Assembly (NCBI RefSeq): GCF_016545825.1
Contig: NC_052619.1
Location: 12,353,501 to 12,417,500, forward strand
Direction of reading: 5' to 3'
Source: Eucalyptus grandis
Taxonomy: Eukaryota; Streptophyta; Magnoliopsida; Myrtales; Myrtaceae
Length of the DNA: 64,000 nucleotides
Made by a program: the position numbers and the translations under genes. Within the stretch, counting starts at the first letter, position 1, and every line of letters begins with the position of its first letter. The notes under the pieces are model-generated. The model did not search any database. It saw only the letters and a list, made by a program, of their open reading frames with translations, and had not been told where the DNA came from. Of the stretch, positions 11,734 to 24,150 are shown piece by piece.

Positions 11734-12790
11734 AATCATGAATCCCCAACCCCCAACGGTCAAGCGGTGGAACAAGGTGTTCTTCATCTCGTACTCGGTG
11801 GCTGTCTTTTGGACCCACGAGCGTTCTTCTTCTCCTCTGCTCACATGGCGCGGCTCTGTTTCTTACATTTCTGCTGACTTGCTAGTATTCTCAAGTTCAA
11901 ATGGCTTGAAAAAAAATTGTTGATTAGTATTGGAGTCCATACAGTTCTTATTGTCATATTAATTCAGATATTACATACTTCTCCATCCTTGAATGCAGGA
12001 AGATATTTGCATTGTGCTAAACTGGCCCATGACAACGACAATCCTTGTTCTAAGAAGCGTGACTGACTTCATACACCTCCCGCACATACTTGTTTAGATA
12101 GGTCGCTCTTCACCAACTTATTTTAAATATTCCTTACATATCCATCCTCGTTTTTCTTATGTGTGAAAAAGTGAATTGTTATTTCACTTTATGCTTGACT
12201 TCCATTGTGCCTTACTCTCAAGGGAGAAAAAAAAAATGTGCAATGTTGTCATATTAGGAGCTTTTTTGCTGCCTTTCAGTCCTTAACAACTGCTTTCTTT
12301 GTCAAATTTTTACAGTTTAATATTATAGTTGTTGGTGCTGCTAGAGACTTGGTTGATCCAAAAAGTATCGCTTTCCGTCATTTGCAAGGATACTTCTTTA
12401 TAAATCTTTTTTGTTGTGGTTCCACTTTCACAAGTAAGTCCTTATTGCTCTTATGCATCACCCTTGATTATTCACCCTTGATTATTACTAATGTGACTTC
12501 CAATCATCAATTTCTTGCTGAACTAGTTGCGGATATTGATATTGATAGTTCTACCAAAATTCGAGAGTTCGTCTACATCATATGATGCAGAGAATCTTTT
12601 ACGCACAAGTCTTCTTGTCCAATACATTCCAAGATTGTATCGAGTTTTGCCATTACTCATGGGTCAGTCTCCTACATGCTTCATTTTTTAGTCGGCGTGG
12701 GCAAATTTTGTCATCGACCTTCTCATGTTTGTATTGGCTGGCCATGTCGTTGAAATATATTGGTACCTTCTTGGGCTAAGGGGGGTGGCC
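11734..12790 (+). pseudogene. CNGC19/20-like cyclic-nucleotide-gated channel fragment, copy 1
   Basis: Pieces of a plant cyclic-nucleotide-gated ion channel in order. RWNKVFFISYSVAVFW (about 11762-11815) is the start of the first membrane segment. VLRSVTDFIHLPHI (about 12042-12087) follows, then DPKSIAFRHLQGYFFINLF (about 12357-12415), then QYIPRLYR and a shifted SAWANF(V/I)IDLLMF segment at about 12620-12750. Exon-intron edges such as TGAATGCAG before GAAGATATTTGC remain visible. Several frames and missing exons mean it cannot encode a channel. Residue patterns (ESAWANF, QYIPRLYR) are those of the CNGC19/20 group; naming beyond that is not possible. Confidence 0.75.
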
Positions 12791-12959
12791 TCACTTGTTT
12801 TCTCAGCCTGATTTGTTCTTGTATGTTAAAATCCCAAACGAGTCAGGATAGCATGTTGAATCCTTGCTACAAGCCTCATCACCATCTAGATTCCTCAGTT
12901 CTGTCTCCCCATATTTCTTCTATCTTCTTCGCATTTGGGCAAGGAGGTTCTTCCAGGCG

Positions 12960-14290
12960 TTATTATGAATACTCAAGCTCGAGGGGTCTAGCGGTGGAAC
13001 AATGTGATGACTCGACATAAGGGGAGACGTAGTTATGCAAGAAAAGAATTTGAAACCAAGAGACAAAGCCCTCAGCTCTTTCTCAAGAAATCAGCTCTGT
13101 CTCCTCCTTCATATTGCATTTGGGCAAAGAGGTTCTTCCCGGCTCTCTCTTCATTCATATTGCATTTGGGCAAGGAGGTTCTTCCCAGCTTAATCAAGAA
13201 TCCTCAACCTTCCTCAACCTCCAGTGGTGGAACAAGGTGTTCGTCATCTCGTGCTTGGTGGCCGCCTTATAGAATCACTAGTGTTCTTCTTCTCCTCTGT
13301 TCACAAGGTGCGGCTCTGTTTCTTCAGTTCTGCTGACTTGCTAGTATTCTCAAGTTCAAATGGCTTAAAAAAAATTATTGATTGGTATTAGAGTCCATAC
13401 AGTTCTTATTGTCATATTAATTCAGATATTACTTACTTATCCATCCTTGAATGTAGAAAGATATGTGCGTAGTGTTAAACTAGCCTATAATAACGACAAT
13501 CATTCTTTTAAGAAGTGCGATCAGCTAAATACACCTCCTGCACATAATTCTTTAGGTAGGCCGCTTTTCACCAACTTATTTCAAATATTCCTCACTTACC
13601 ATCCTCGTTTTTCTTGTGTGTGAAAAAGTGGGTTGGTATTTCACTTTATGCTTGACTTCCATAGTGTCTCACTTCTTCAGGAAAAAACAAAACAAAGGTG
13701 CAATGTTGTCATATTAGGAGCTTTTACCGCTGCCTTTCAGTCCTTGACGACTGCTTCCTTTGTCAAATTTTTACAGTTAGGTAAGTAGCTCCTAATACTA
13801 TGGTTGTTGGTGCTGCTGGAGACTTGGTTGATCCAAAAAGTATTGCTTTCCGTTATCTACAAGGATACTTCTTTATAAATCTGTTTTGTTGTGATTCCAC
13901 TTCCACAAGTAGGTCCTTATTTCTCTTATGCATCACCCCTGATTTGTTACTGATATGACTTCCGATCATCAATTACTTGCTCGACTAGTTGCAGATATTG
14001 ATATTGCTAGTTCTACCAAAATTCAAGATCTTGTCCGCATCATATCATGCAGAGAATCTTCTACACACAAGCCTTCTTGTCCAATACATTCCAAGATTGT
14101 ATCGAGTTTTGCCATTACTCATGGGGTCAGTCTCCTACATGCTTCATTTTTTGAGTCGGCATGGGCAAATTTTGTCATCGACCTTCTCATGTTTGTATTA
14201 GCTGGCCATGTCATGGGATATACTAGTACCTTCTTGGGCTACAAGTGGGGTAGCTGCCTGATTTGTTCTTTTATGTCACAACCCTAGAAG
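12960..14290 (+). pseudogene. CNGC19/20-like fragment, copy 2 (tandem duplicate)
   Basis: Repeats copy 1 with about the same spacing. A first-segment exon at 13198-13280 is preceded by a partial extra copy of it at 12965-13015. The DPKSIAFRYLQGYFF exon is at about 13833-13890. The best preserved part is 13955-14287, which reads FESAWANFVIDLLMFVLAGH, a transmembrane-segment signature of plant CNGCs. Direct repeats of the GTTCTTCC segment inside (13131, 13183) show further small duplications. Frames are broken throughout. Confidence 0.75.
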
Positions 14291-14389
14291 AATCAGGATA
14301 GTATGTTGAACCCTGCCTCAGCTCTATCTTTCCATTCATATTTCTTCTATCTTCTTCGCATTTGGACGAGGAGGTTCTTCCTAGCGTTA

Positions 14390-14615
14390 TCATGAATCCT
14401 CAAGCTCAAGTAGCCCGATGGTGGAACTAGTGTTCATCATTTCGTGGCTGGTGGCCGTCTTTATTGACCCATTAGTGTTCTTCTCATCTATTCATGAGGT
14501 GCAGCTCTGTTGCTTAATTCCTACTAGCTTGCTAGCATTCTCAAGTTCAAATGGCTTGAAAAAATCTGTTGATTAGTAGTGGAGTCCATACAGTCCTTTC
14601 TGTCATGTTAATTTT
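14390..14615 (+). pseudogene. CNGC-like fragment, copy 3 (first exon only)
   Basis: AATCCTCAAGCTCAAG...GTGGAACTAGTGTTCATCATTTC repeats the first-segment exon of copies 1 and 2. It also carries the following intron start (CTCAAGTTCAAATGGCTTGAAAAAA) and GGAGTCCATACAGTCC. It stops at the AT-rich inverted LTR piece. Confidence 0.7.
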
Positions 14616-14639
14616 CATATTCTTCACTTTATATATATA

Positions 14640-14744
14640 TGTACCTATATGTGCAATTTTAAGAGATATGGATAACTAACAAAATTATCAAAATATCTCT
14701 AACATGAGAAATTATGTTAAAGAAATTCCTAATTATCTTTAACA
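14640..14744 (-). repeat. LTR fragment, inverted relative to 11231-11345
   Basis: The minus strand from 14744 reads TGTTAAAGATAATTAGGAA, then follows the plus-strand repeat at 11231 for about 105-115 bases with scattered changes, down to the TATATA/TGCAC stretch. Together the two copies bracket the CNGC cluster as inverted repeats. Confidence 0.65.
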
Positions 14745-15535
14745 TTAACCATGTCCTTTCTTTATGTAAAATCCCCGGTCATCATACCTGTTTAGGTTGG
14801 CATTCCTTTTGCATTAGTAAAGGTAATGTGATACACTTGAGCCAATTCTAACTGCTTTTGAGATAGTCCTGATTAAATATATTATCCATACCGTGACTAG
14901 TTGCAGATAAATGTCATTTGATCGTACATCCCCTAAAATTTCTTGTGCATTTGCATTTTGGCTTTTGTCCTCATACTTTATTGCTGTCGTATATTCATTT
15001 GCAAATTCAAATAACCATGTAAGCTTTCTAGTTGGCATGCAATTACTTTCCTTGTCCACGCTTGGGCGAGGTTTGCCAAGCCTCACTATCGTCCAAGCGG
15101 GCTCGCCGGGCCTTGCCCTCGCCCAGGTGAGGCCCCGCAAGACCACCCTAGCCTAGGCGAGGGTTAGCCTCCCTAGATCTAGGAGAGCCTCACCTGGCCA
15201 TGCCTAAATGATCGATGCCCGCCTTCGCCTAAGCACAACCCAACAAGGTCAACCATCACGTATGACACTAGCAAGGGCAACTTCGAACAAGCAGGCCAGC
15301 CACCGACAAAAAGAAAAGGGAAAACTAAAAAATGGGAAAAATTATCTACAAAATTTGATAAATTCAAATGATATTAAAAAATTATTAAAATTGTCCACAT
15401 CTGCATTGATTGGCTGATCGGTGTTCACTAATTTCGAGCCTAAATTGGCCAAATGAACTAAATTGATACTAATGTGAAATGGTCTAAAATTGAATACAAA
15501 TGCAATAAGTATAGGGCTTTTTGATACTTCTCCCT
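14745..15535. other. Non-coding stretch with a GC-rich block
   Basis: No supported gene. 15055-15180 is a GC-rich block rich in CTCGCC/GGCGAG and AGGCCTC-like motifs, of the kind often carried by plant repeats; the rest is AT-rich. Short open frames on both strands show no family features. Confidence 0.5.
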
Positions 15536-15620
15536 CGTATAATGTTAAATAGGCCCATGACAACAACAATTATTGCTTTTAGAGGTATGACAAACTTAGT
15601 ATACCTATTGCATATACTGT
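15536..15620 (+). pseudogene. Remnant of the CNGC second exon
   Basis: AATGTTAAATAGGCCCATGACAAC...CACATATACTG-like text resembles the exon at 12010-12095 (GTGCTAAACTGGCCCATGACAAC) and its duplicate near 13470. It is probably a displaced piece of copy 3. Short and diverged. Confidence 0.45.
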
Positions 15621-15647
15621 TATGATGTACGTATAAGTGAGTTATGT

Positions 15648-16195
15648 TGGAGAAATCTCATATCGAATAATTGATGTAGTGTAGAGCAACTAATATATCA
15701 TTATTGACTCATAACTCATTAGCTTAAACTTTTGAGTGGAGGTGGATCCAACAAAATATATTGACATGCTCGAATTAGAACTCCCTCTTGATGATTTTCC
15801 CAAGTAGAGGTATTAGACTTTTACCACGCACTCCTAACAAATTGGTAACATAGCCCATGGTTGCGATTTTTGTGCAAGTGGGCGTTGTGATGTAGCAATG
15901 TGAACCCATAGGAAGTTGATGCAGAAGAATGCCTGAATTAAGGGGGAGGAGACCTAAACTAAGTTCACACGTGAGGGAGAGATTATTAGGATGCACGTAG
16001 GAGAGATTATTAGAAAAATCCCACATTGAATTGGTTTAAGCTTTTAAGTAAACGTGAAAAGATTGTTAGGATACATGTGTGAGTAATTTGTATTATATAA
16101 ATCCCACGTCGTAGAATTAATGTAATGTTAAATAAGTAATATATCATAGTTGGCTCATAAGTCATTGATTTAAATTTTTGAATTAAGCTTGTTAT
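15648..16195. repeat. Two diverged direct repeats, LTR-edge-like
   Basis: About 85-100 bases are repeated at 15648-15740 and 16090-16195. The shared core is AAATC(T/C)CA then AATTGATGTAGTGT...AATATATCAT...TGGCTCATAA-like text. The motif resembles common plant LTR edges. No coding sequence is seen. Confidence 0.5.
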
Positions 16196-16880
16196 GGCTT
16201 AGGTCATATTTGGTAATGTGTTTGATTTTATATTTTCATTCCCCAAAATAAAAATAAAAGAACAAATTTTCATTTGGTAACATTTTCGAGAATAAATTTG
16301 TTCTTAAGATTAAATTTGGAACACAATTAAGAAGTAGAAAAAAGAGTTATTTATTTATTTTTGGAAACAACTCCAAAATCATATTCAAACATTTTTCTCT
16401 TTTTATTTTCTTTCTTTTTATCTTCCTCTTCTTCTTAGGGGTGATAGCTAGTGATCAGCCAAATGAGGTTAAGTGAGGCTCACCTCACTAGATCTCACAA
16501 GACCGAGCCTCACCTAATCATAGCAAGGCTCGACCTCACCAGCTCTCATCTAGTTGGTCAACAGGCCCTCGGTTACAAAAAAAAAAAAAAAAGAAGGAAA
16601 AGGAAAAAAGTTATAATTATAATAAAATTATATAAATATTAAAATAAAATCTGAGTAATAAAAAAAAAATTGAAAATTGTGTCAAAAATCTTTAAATGCG
16701 CAGAAACTCATTCAAGGGAATAAAATTTAAAAGAAAAAAACTAATTGAATAAAAATTATTCTCATAAAAAAGAATGGTTGCCTTGCCAAACACCAATACG
16801 TTTGCAGGAATCATCTAAATGTCCATTCGGGACTCTATCTTTTGGACCCGAAGTCAGCCCTAGTAATTGAAAACCAAATA
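16196..16880. other. AT-rich stretch upstream of FATA, possible old MITE
   Basis: Begins with ATATTTGGTAATGTGTTTG and ends near TTGCCAAACACCAATACG, loosely inverted as in some plant MITEs, with a homopurine/poly-A interior at 16574-16620. The termini do not match well enough to define edges. No gene seen. FATA promoter elements probably lie in its last few hundred bases but I cannot point to a TATA box. Confidence 0.35.
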
Positions 16881-17175
16881 ACCGATCGAAGATGAACTTC
16901 GAGCATTTCGTGCGATCACATGGTTTGGGCCAACCATACCCGACCGCCGAGAATTTTATCGGATGTCACTGCAATAGATGCTGGGTCCCCTCCGCATCCT
17001 CGATCGCATCGATAACATCGACGTCCAGACGTCCAGGCCCGTAAAAGCCTCCGCCGATCCCACCGACGCCTCCCATCCACCACCTCCATCTCCAGGAAAA
17101 TTTGCCGCTCCGGAAGCCACGAAAGCCTCTCTCCGCATCCCCCGCGCCCGCTCCCCACCGCCCCCCATTCTCGAG

Positions 17176-20100
17176 ATGTTGAAGCTCTCGTGGAATGCCA
17201 CCACCGACCATGTCAAAGCCCTGGCCCAATGCAGATTCCTCGACGCGCCGAGGCCCGGGCTCCTCCCTTCCAGGCGGAGAGCCGTCGTCTCTTGCTACCC
17301 GGCGAGCAAAGCCCCGAGCTTGGCGGTCGTCTCCGACGGGTTGGCCTGGGTCGAGCCCGGGTCGGGCAGCTTGGCCGACCGGCTCAGGTTGGGCAGCTTG
17401 ACCGAGGACGGGCTGTCGTATAAGGAGAGGTTCATAGTGAGGTGCTACGAGGTGGGGATCAACAAGACGGCCACCGTCGAGACCATCGCCAATCTGTTGC
17501 AGGTTTCTGTGCTCGTGCCTCGACTTGATTTTCTTTTGATGGGTTTTGGGCAAGATGAGATTTTGAGTGTGATTGGGGAGAATTTGAGGGACTTTCTAGC
17601 TCTTGAGGTCCTTGTGAGGGTTGTGGATGTTGCGTGTTTGAGTAATTTGAAACTGAACTTATAAAAGCCTGTGAAGAAAAGTGTCTTTTGTGTTGGAGTG
17701 GGGAATTGGGTCTATGTCCTACATGCAAACAAGCATGCATCTTGGTTTTTGCTGTAGCAAATCTTTTATTACTGCTGCGAATTGCTTATAACATCTGGAT
17801 TTTGAGAAATATAGTGATAGAGCAGGTGGTCTTTGTTTAAGTCTCTTCTCTACCTACTCTTGGTTCAGAGTTTTCACACAATTGCTTGTCACTGGGTTTA
17901 GGATTTGGTTGAATGATATTGACTCCCCCTCATGGTTTCGCTAATCCTCATTTTGATCTTCGTAACTTCTTTCAATGAAATGTGTTGATCCAATATCTGG
18001 ATAGATCGATAAGCTCATTTATGGCAGTAAGAAAATTTTGTTTCTCTCTATTTGGAAAGAGTTGTCTCAAGTTGCATTTTGCAGCAGGGATTTCTGGCCA
18101 AACTGAACGATATCTGCATTGCAGGAGGTTGGGTGTAATCATGCTCAGAGTGTTGGATTTTCGACTGATGGATTTGCGACGACCACTACAATGCGGAAAA
18201 TGAATCTCATATGGGTAACTGCCCGCATGCATATTGAAATATACAAATACCCAGCTTGGTGAGTTTGGCTACTTTCATATGTCACATCAGACATCGAACG
18301 ACAACTTCCGCATTGAGTTTAGGATCATTCATACCCTGATAGTAGTATGTCATTTGAGTCAGGAGTGATGTGGTGGAAATAGAGACGTGGTGTCAAGGAG
18401 AAGGCAGGATCGGAACTAGACGAGACTGGATACTCAAGGACTATGCAAATGGTCAAGTTATTGGAAGAGCTACCAGGTAAACTTGTTCATTTCTTTGAAG
18501 TGCGAGCTGGTGTTAGGGATACTGCTCTCTCATGTCTGTTGCCCTAAGTTACCTTCCACGTCCAGGAAAAGTTAAACTGGTTTTTCCATATTTCGTTTCT
18601 TTATATGAATAGGATGAATACCATCAGATGGTGGAGATAATATTATTTCTCCTGCTTGGCAAAGGCTTTTGTTACTGACTAATTAGCTTGTTGTCAATTA
18701 CCTTGGGGTTGCAGAAGCAACATTGCATCAGTTCTGCGGTGTTCTATATCTATGTGTTTAAGACGTTCATATTCAGAATACTTTTGAGATTAGCACGAAG
18801 GAACTTTATCTCTGACAGAAGTAGTGGCATTCCTCTCTGTCTGATGCTATCTTGGGGTTTTCCTGGTTGAGCCATAGGTTTATAAATTCTTCTCTAAAAC
18901 TTCAAGCAGAAGAGATAATGTATAGACATGTACATGGGATATGTATGTGCGAGAATATATGTATAAAGGCATATATTCCCTATATTAGATATTGGAGTTG
19001 TATCTTATATGAGCTCCTCATGAAAGAAAATTTCCTTTGCAACGAAAGTTGAAACCACATACTGTTGATACTTTTTTTGTTTTGATTATATAAGCTGCAC
19101 AATGCTTACCAGTTCAACTATCTGATTTTTCAGCAAGTGGGTCATGATGAATCAAGAAACTAGAAGACTTCAGAAGGTCGACGATGATGTTCGTGATGAG
19201 TATCTGATTTTCTGTCCACGAGAATCAAGGTACATTTTTGTTCGTATTTTAGGCATAAACGTCATCTTTGTCAAGTATAATCTTTCATGCATTTCTTGAA
19301 TTTGAGTATGATCACACTAGAAACTGCAGCATGCAATTCAATATCAGTATATTTGACGAAGGAGCTTATATCAGAAAGGGGCCTTTTGCCTTGCTAAAGT
19401 GATTCCCAGATTAGGTGATAATGTTGGTGCAGAAATGACAAAAACAATTTAAATATGTGCATGAACGTGTGAAAAATTTGCTAGTTGGTTGGTGTTTCAA
19501 CTCCTCTCATTGGTCAGAACTTTCTCCAGATTCTGTGAACATGCCAGTAAGTCATCTACTGTGCTAGTTCTGTGGACTATGGACCAATCTCGAAAAGTGG
19601 TATTATTACAAATTTGCAGAAGCATGGCATTGCCCCTTTTGGATGCCTGAAACTATAATAGTGACAATGCAATACCTAGCCATAGAATTCTTCTTAATTC
19701 TAAAAGTAATAATTCATTGGGATATTGTGCATGTTGTGCAAAATATAATTATATGTTGTGGATTCCCACATATCTGGAGACATACTTTTAGACAGAATTT
19801 CCAATGATTGACCAGATTCCAAAGCCACTTGGCCTTTCTTTTCCTCCCAGAATCTGGGAATGAATACAATGGAAAATGAAATGACTCTGCATAACAAAAT
19901 GTAAGCCATGTCATTGGCCGATGTAGATTGTGCCCGAGTCATTGCTACTTTGTTTGATTGAGATTTTGTTATTTGTATCTAATGCACAGCAATGGTGGAT
20001 GGATGCCGTGGAAAGTTCTTAAAACCTAATTCTTCTACAATGTTGATTGTGGAAGATTTCCCTTTTGTACTGTTCAGATTTTGGGGTGGATCGCTAATGG

Positions 20101-21377
20101 AGAGAGGGAGACACAAACACAAAGCGCTATATTTTCACTCACTCAGATTACATAGCTTAAATACTATAGAGAGATAACCTTTTTAATGCCCTAACCCCTG
20201 GTTACCTTGTTTAAAGTACCTAAGCACATTTACTGACCATAAATATCTTATTTTTACTGAATATTCTTTGACGTACAAATTAAGGCTCCCGTTTATTTGA
20301 TTTGCAGATTAGCATTCCCGGAGGAGAACAATGGAAGCTTGAAAAAAATAGCTAAGCTGGAAGACACTGCTCAGTATTCGAGGCTGGGGCTTATTGTAAG
20401 TTGATTAACCCATCTGAGTTGCCTGAATTTGTTCATGTCTTTTCATTAATTATTGTGCTCCCCACAACCACAGCCTAGACGAGCTGATCTGGACATGAAC
20501 CAACATGTCAACAACGTCACCTACATTGGATGGGTTCTAGAGGTAAGGGTTGCACTTTGTATCCCTTACACTGTCTATGGCTCATACTTCTGATATGGCT
20601 GAATCAAGTTTCTTCTTCTAATTGCCTTTGTTTTTCTGTACCAATCTGGCTTTCATGAGAAGTTGTGTTGAGAATTATGTCCTTTCAATCAGCATTAGGA
20701 AGTTGAAGTGATATGCTTACAGTTTGACTAAGGCTTGCCTTTCCTGTGGGAATAGCTTTTTCTTTGTTCCTGGTGTCACCAAGTAGGCCACAAAATTTTG
20801 TCAGAAACATTCTGTCTTTGTGCCGCTTTCCTTTAATTTGCCAAAAGGTGTCATGGAAGAAGAGTAAGGATGGAGGCTTTGGCCTATCTAGGTCAAGCAT
20901 GTATTTGTGTTGTACTTCATGTTCGGCCTCACATAGCAAGAACTGTTACTCTGTCTTCTGGAGTTTTTCTTGTCCCACTGACTTGTAGAGATGAAGGCAT
21001 CAGCAGTTTTTGATGAAATGTTCCTCAATCTGTCTCTCATATTCTGGAAATCCTGCAATAAACCTTCCTTTGAAATGCGTTCTACGTTGTCATTATGACA
21101 GAGCATGCCTCAAGAAATTATCGACTCCTACGAACTGCAAACAATCACACTGGATTACAGGCGTGAGTGTCAGCGCAATGATGTTGTCGATTCGCTCAGC
21201 AGCCATGAACCGGACGAGAACTTGGAGGCCATCTTGCAGCTCAATGGAACCAACGGATCAGCTGCCTCTCCGGCAACAGAAGATTATCGCCAGTTTCTCC
21301 ACTTACTCAGGTTGTCTGGTGATGGCCTAGAAATAAACCGTGGCCGCACCCAGTGGAGAAAGAAGCCTATGAGGTAA
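17176..21377 (+). CDS. FATA: Acyl-ACP thioesterase A (FATA), plastid, 7 exons
   Basis: Hydrolyses acyl-ACP, chiefly oleoyl-ACP, in the plastid stroma and so ends fatty-acid synthesis and releases acyl chains for export. Exons by splice sites and protein continuity: 17176-17502, 18125-18258, 18363-18476, 19134-19229, 20308-20395, 20474-20542 and 21102-21377. These join to 1104 nt, 367 residues, close to the usual FATA length. The start ATG gives MLKLSWNA, as FATA proteins begin, followed by a basic, Ser/Arg-rich plastid transit region of about 45 residues. Conserved blocks are LTEDGLSYKERFIVRCYEVG, FSTDGFATTTTMRKMNLIWV, RRADLDMNQHVNNVTYIGW and LDYRRECQRNDVVDSL. Proposed active-site residues fall at Asp260, Asn262, His264, Glu298 and Cys299. 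All introns are GT..AG. FATB is less likely because the LTEDGLSYKE start and N-terminus are of FATA type. The 5' UTR begins somewhere before 17176. Confidence 0.96.
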
Positions 21378-21884
21378 CTCGTTTTCGTTTGCACGTAGAG
21401 AGACCATTTGTATTTTGTATTTGTCATTCTTCACAAGGATTTTCTGCGCCACCGAATCTCGCCATTGCTTGCTTGTAGTTTTCCTTCTGCATAGAGAACT
21501 GTGACTCTCATGTCGGAAAAAAAGAAGAAAAAAAAACGAGAGAAAGATATGTGTACTCAGTATGCTTATCCGAGGCACCACAAGGCCACCTTGTACTCCC
21601 GAGACTTGAGTTTGTAACCTATCATGCTGTTAGCATAAGCTTTGTAGTTCATTATTTAAGAGGAGAATTATTAGAGGTAGTTCTTGGTGTTCTGTTTTCA
21701 CACGGTAAAGGGAATGCATGCTAAAATATTGAGTTTTTCATTTGAGACGTCACTGCTTGGGGAAGGCATTCGAGTGACACGTTGAAGAGTTGGGGATCTT
21801 CACTTAGGAAGTGAATTGAGGACATGGTCATCTTAAGATAATCTAATGCATCTCAATCATGTTCATGTTCATGTTCACGTTCAT
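21378..21884 (+). other. FATA 3' flank
   Basis: 3' UTR and downstream sequence. No gene seen. A run of TTCATGTTCATG-like repeats lies at about 21857-21885. The poly(A) site cannot be placed. Confidence 0.5.
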
Positions 21885-24150
21885 CTCTTATAACTCTTGC
21901 GGGGTCTTGTTTGGGCTGACTTGTGGAGTTACAATGGAGGCATTGGGCCTGATGGCTTTCAGGATGCGATGAATCGGTCCCAGCCGAATCTGAGGAGTCG
22001 GAGGAAAAGAAAAGCGTCTTCAAGACACAAACTTCTGGGACTATTAAGATAATAGATCTTTATTAGAAACGCATCAGCTTTAGAAAAATTAGTTTCACAG
22101 GGATTGTTTGGTTGGTGACCAAGGGACCTTTGCAAAAAAATCTGGGTCGTTTTCCATTTCACCACCATGCCAGTCGAACAGTGTCCGTGGAGACGATACT
22201 TCTCAGTTTTAACTCGCGAAAATAAAATGCTGAATTCTTGGCAAAACCACATTGTTGGTTTAACGACGTCCTATGCAGGACTTCACAAACGAGGAACGCA
22301 TTATTACGTGAAAGGAGAAAATACATAATGGAGGATTCAAATTGCAATACGGTTGCCATGTTTTTCTTCCGATCATCAAGACAGCGGTCACCCTGGACAA
22401 AAGACCATCTAACGCAGCTTCCTTAAAATCAGTTCTGGTCATGAACAAACAAGTAAAACAAGTGTAATCAGACCGCGTGAATGATCTCACTATAATGACG
22501 TGACTGAAGGTGAATACAAGGTTACCTGCTATTGGTTGAGAACTTACCTTTTACTGATTATAAGACCTGATACTGATGCACACTGCCCTCTCGATACCGC
22601 CTTTCTTGCTCTGGAGGCATCCGTTGGAATCTGCCCCGCTGAAGTGAAGCAAACTCGTGGTTCTTTGAAAAACGGGGGATAAGTCGAAACGAGTGAAATA
22701 ACTCATGGAACTAAAGGAAGACCTATGTTGTCCTGGCAAGAAAGTCTGCTCATTCCGACATATCACTGTGTATTGTGTCATGGCCAAGAGGTTTCCAAAG
22801 ATGAAGGACCGTGCCGTGACGCAATGGACCTCCTGCACTCGCTTGGATTCCCAACTAATCTCCTTCCGGAACTCTTCAAGGACGGGCGAAACCGTCATTA
22901 AGTCATATTCTAGAAGTCTCTAGGTTTATTTATGTTGGTAGATGGTAATTGACATTCATGTCGGTAGTTGAGGCTAAGATTATTTAATACTTTTTTATTC
23001 TTCTTTTTCTTTATCAAAAAAAAAAAATCATTTGTATTCTCAAAACTCAAGTTGAGTAACTCGGAAATATGAAATAGCTCAAAAGAAAACCCTTATGTAT
23101 TTGATTTTTGAGTGGTCTCTAACCCCTTTTCTTTGTCTCATTTAGAATATATTTGGACTCCTTGTTCTTGATCTAGTTGTCGAGACAATTAAAAAAAAAA
23201 GATATTTCCTTGTTCCAAAATATTTTATCTTTGCCTTGAATCATTGGGTTTAGACATTACTTCGGTGATTTTTAATCGTTTCAAAATAGCAGCAACACGG
23301 CCCTTTTTCTGATTTATTTCTATCAAAGAATCATAAACGGTTGATTCTCGCAAGATACACTTTTGATCAAAAGAGTTTCACTAATTCCAACCGGATAAAT
23401 TCTAGATCAACAGATATAATCCGAGGACCTCGAGTATAAAAAGGGGTGCCCTCCCCCTCATTTGGATCCATCCAACCATTTCAGTAATATCAAAGCTTCT
23501 TTCTTTTTAGAGATCCTCTCTCTAAACTTTCTCTCTTTATGATCCGGGTGTGCGAGCGAATGAGCGTTCAATCGAGCAAGCTTGGCTTGGGTGATCCAAA
23601 ATAGCCCAAGTCGCCACGCAGTCACGATCCCAATCAATCGGCCTGTGACAATTGCATGCATTGCGTGACAGTTGATTGTTAGGGAAATTGTATCTTTTGT
23701 GGCGACTTGTCACGTTGGAACTATTCAAATATGTGAATACTAGTGCTCTTTTGCTCAATAGAGCGACGACCTGATAGGCCTTCTAAACTGCAAAACAACT
23801 ATTAGACTCATTGGACATGTCTCGACAAAATTTTACTGGCAAAATTGTTGGCGTACTCCTATCAGCAAGAATTTTCATAATATCTTGATTCTCCACCAAT
23901 ATCTCTTCAAGACCGCAGCTCTCAAACATGTGAAGAAGAAAATAAGGATCATCCATCAAAAAAGAAAGACCAGCTTATGGAGATCCTGGGTTGGTTGTGG
24001 TATCAAATCTATCTTTATAAGGAAAAATCCGTTCAAAATGGGGCAAACTCAGGAGAAATACACCCCATGCATCCTAGAACAGTAATGGTGTTAGCCCTAA
24101 AAATACTCCAAGAAGGGCCCGGAGTTTCAGATAGAAAAAAGTCTAGGGTA
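21885..24150. repeat. Copy A of the dispersed family, split by a solo LTR
   Basis: Follows copy B (46441-48455) from the CTGACTTGTGGAGTTACAATGGAGG-like start through AAACTTCTGGGACTATTAA, GACGTGACTGAAGGTGAATACAAGG and CAAGTCGAAACGAGTGAAAT. It ends in GTTAGCCCTAAAAATACTCCAAGAAGG...TCTAGGGTA. The solo LTR 22776-23650 interrupts it. At about 24081 it lacks the 609 bases that copy B has at 47778-48386. Minus-strand frames (for example 22260-22490) share words with copy B but I recognise no family. Confidence 0.82.
22776..23650 (+). mobile_element. Solo LTR, 875 bp, with target duplication ATTG
   Basis: Starts TGTCATGGCC and ends GGCCTGTGACA, giving near-matching inverted ends. It is flanked by ATTG at 22772-22775 and 23651-23654. 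The interrupted repeat reads on directly across it, as copies B and C show. It contains a TATA box (TATAAAAA at 23435) followed by a CT-rich leader, as in an LTR promoter and R region. No internal retrotransposon sequence remains. A relative lies inverted at about 45690-46160. Confidence 0.85.

Noticed and set aside
11593..11877. Lys/Asn-run ORF
   Set aside because: Starts in an A-run and AAT repeat; the useful signal there is the CNGC fragment in another frame.
16966..17553. 195-residue minus-strand ORF
   Set aside because: Antisense shadow of GC-rich FATA exon 1; no family features.
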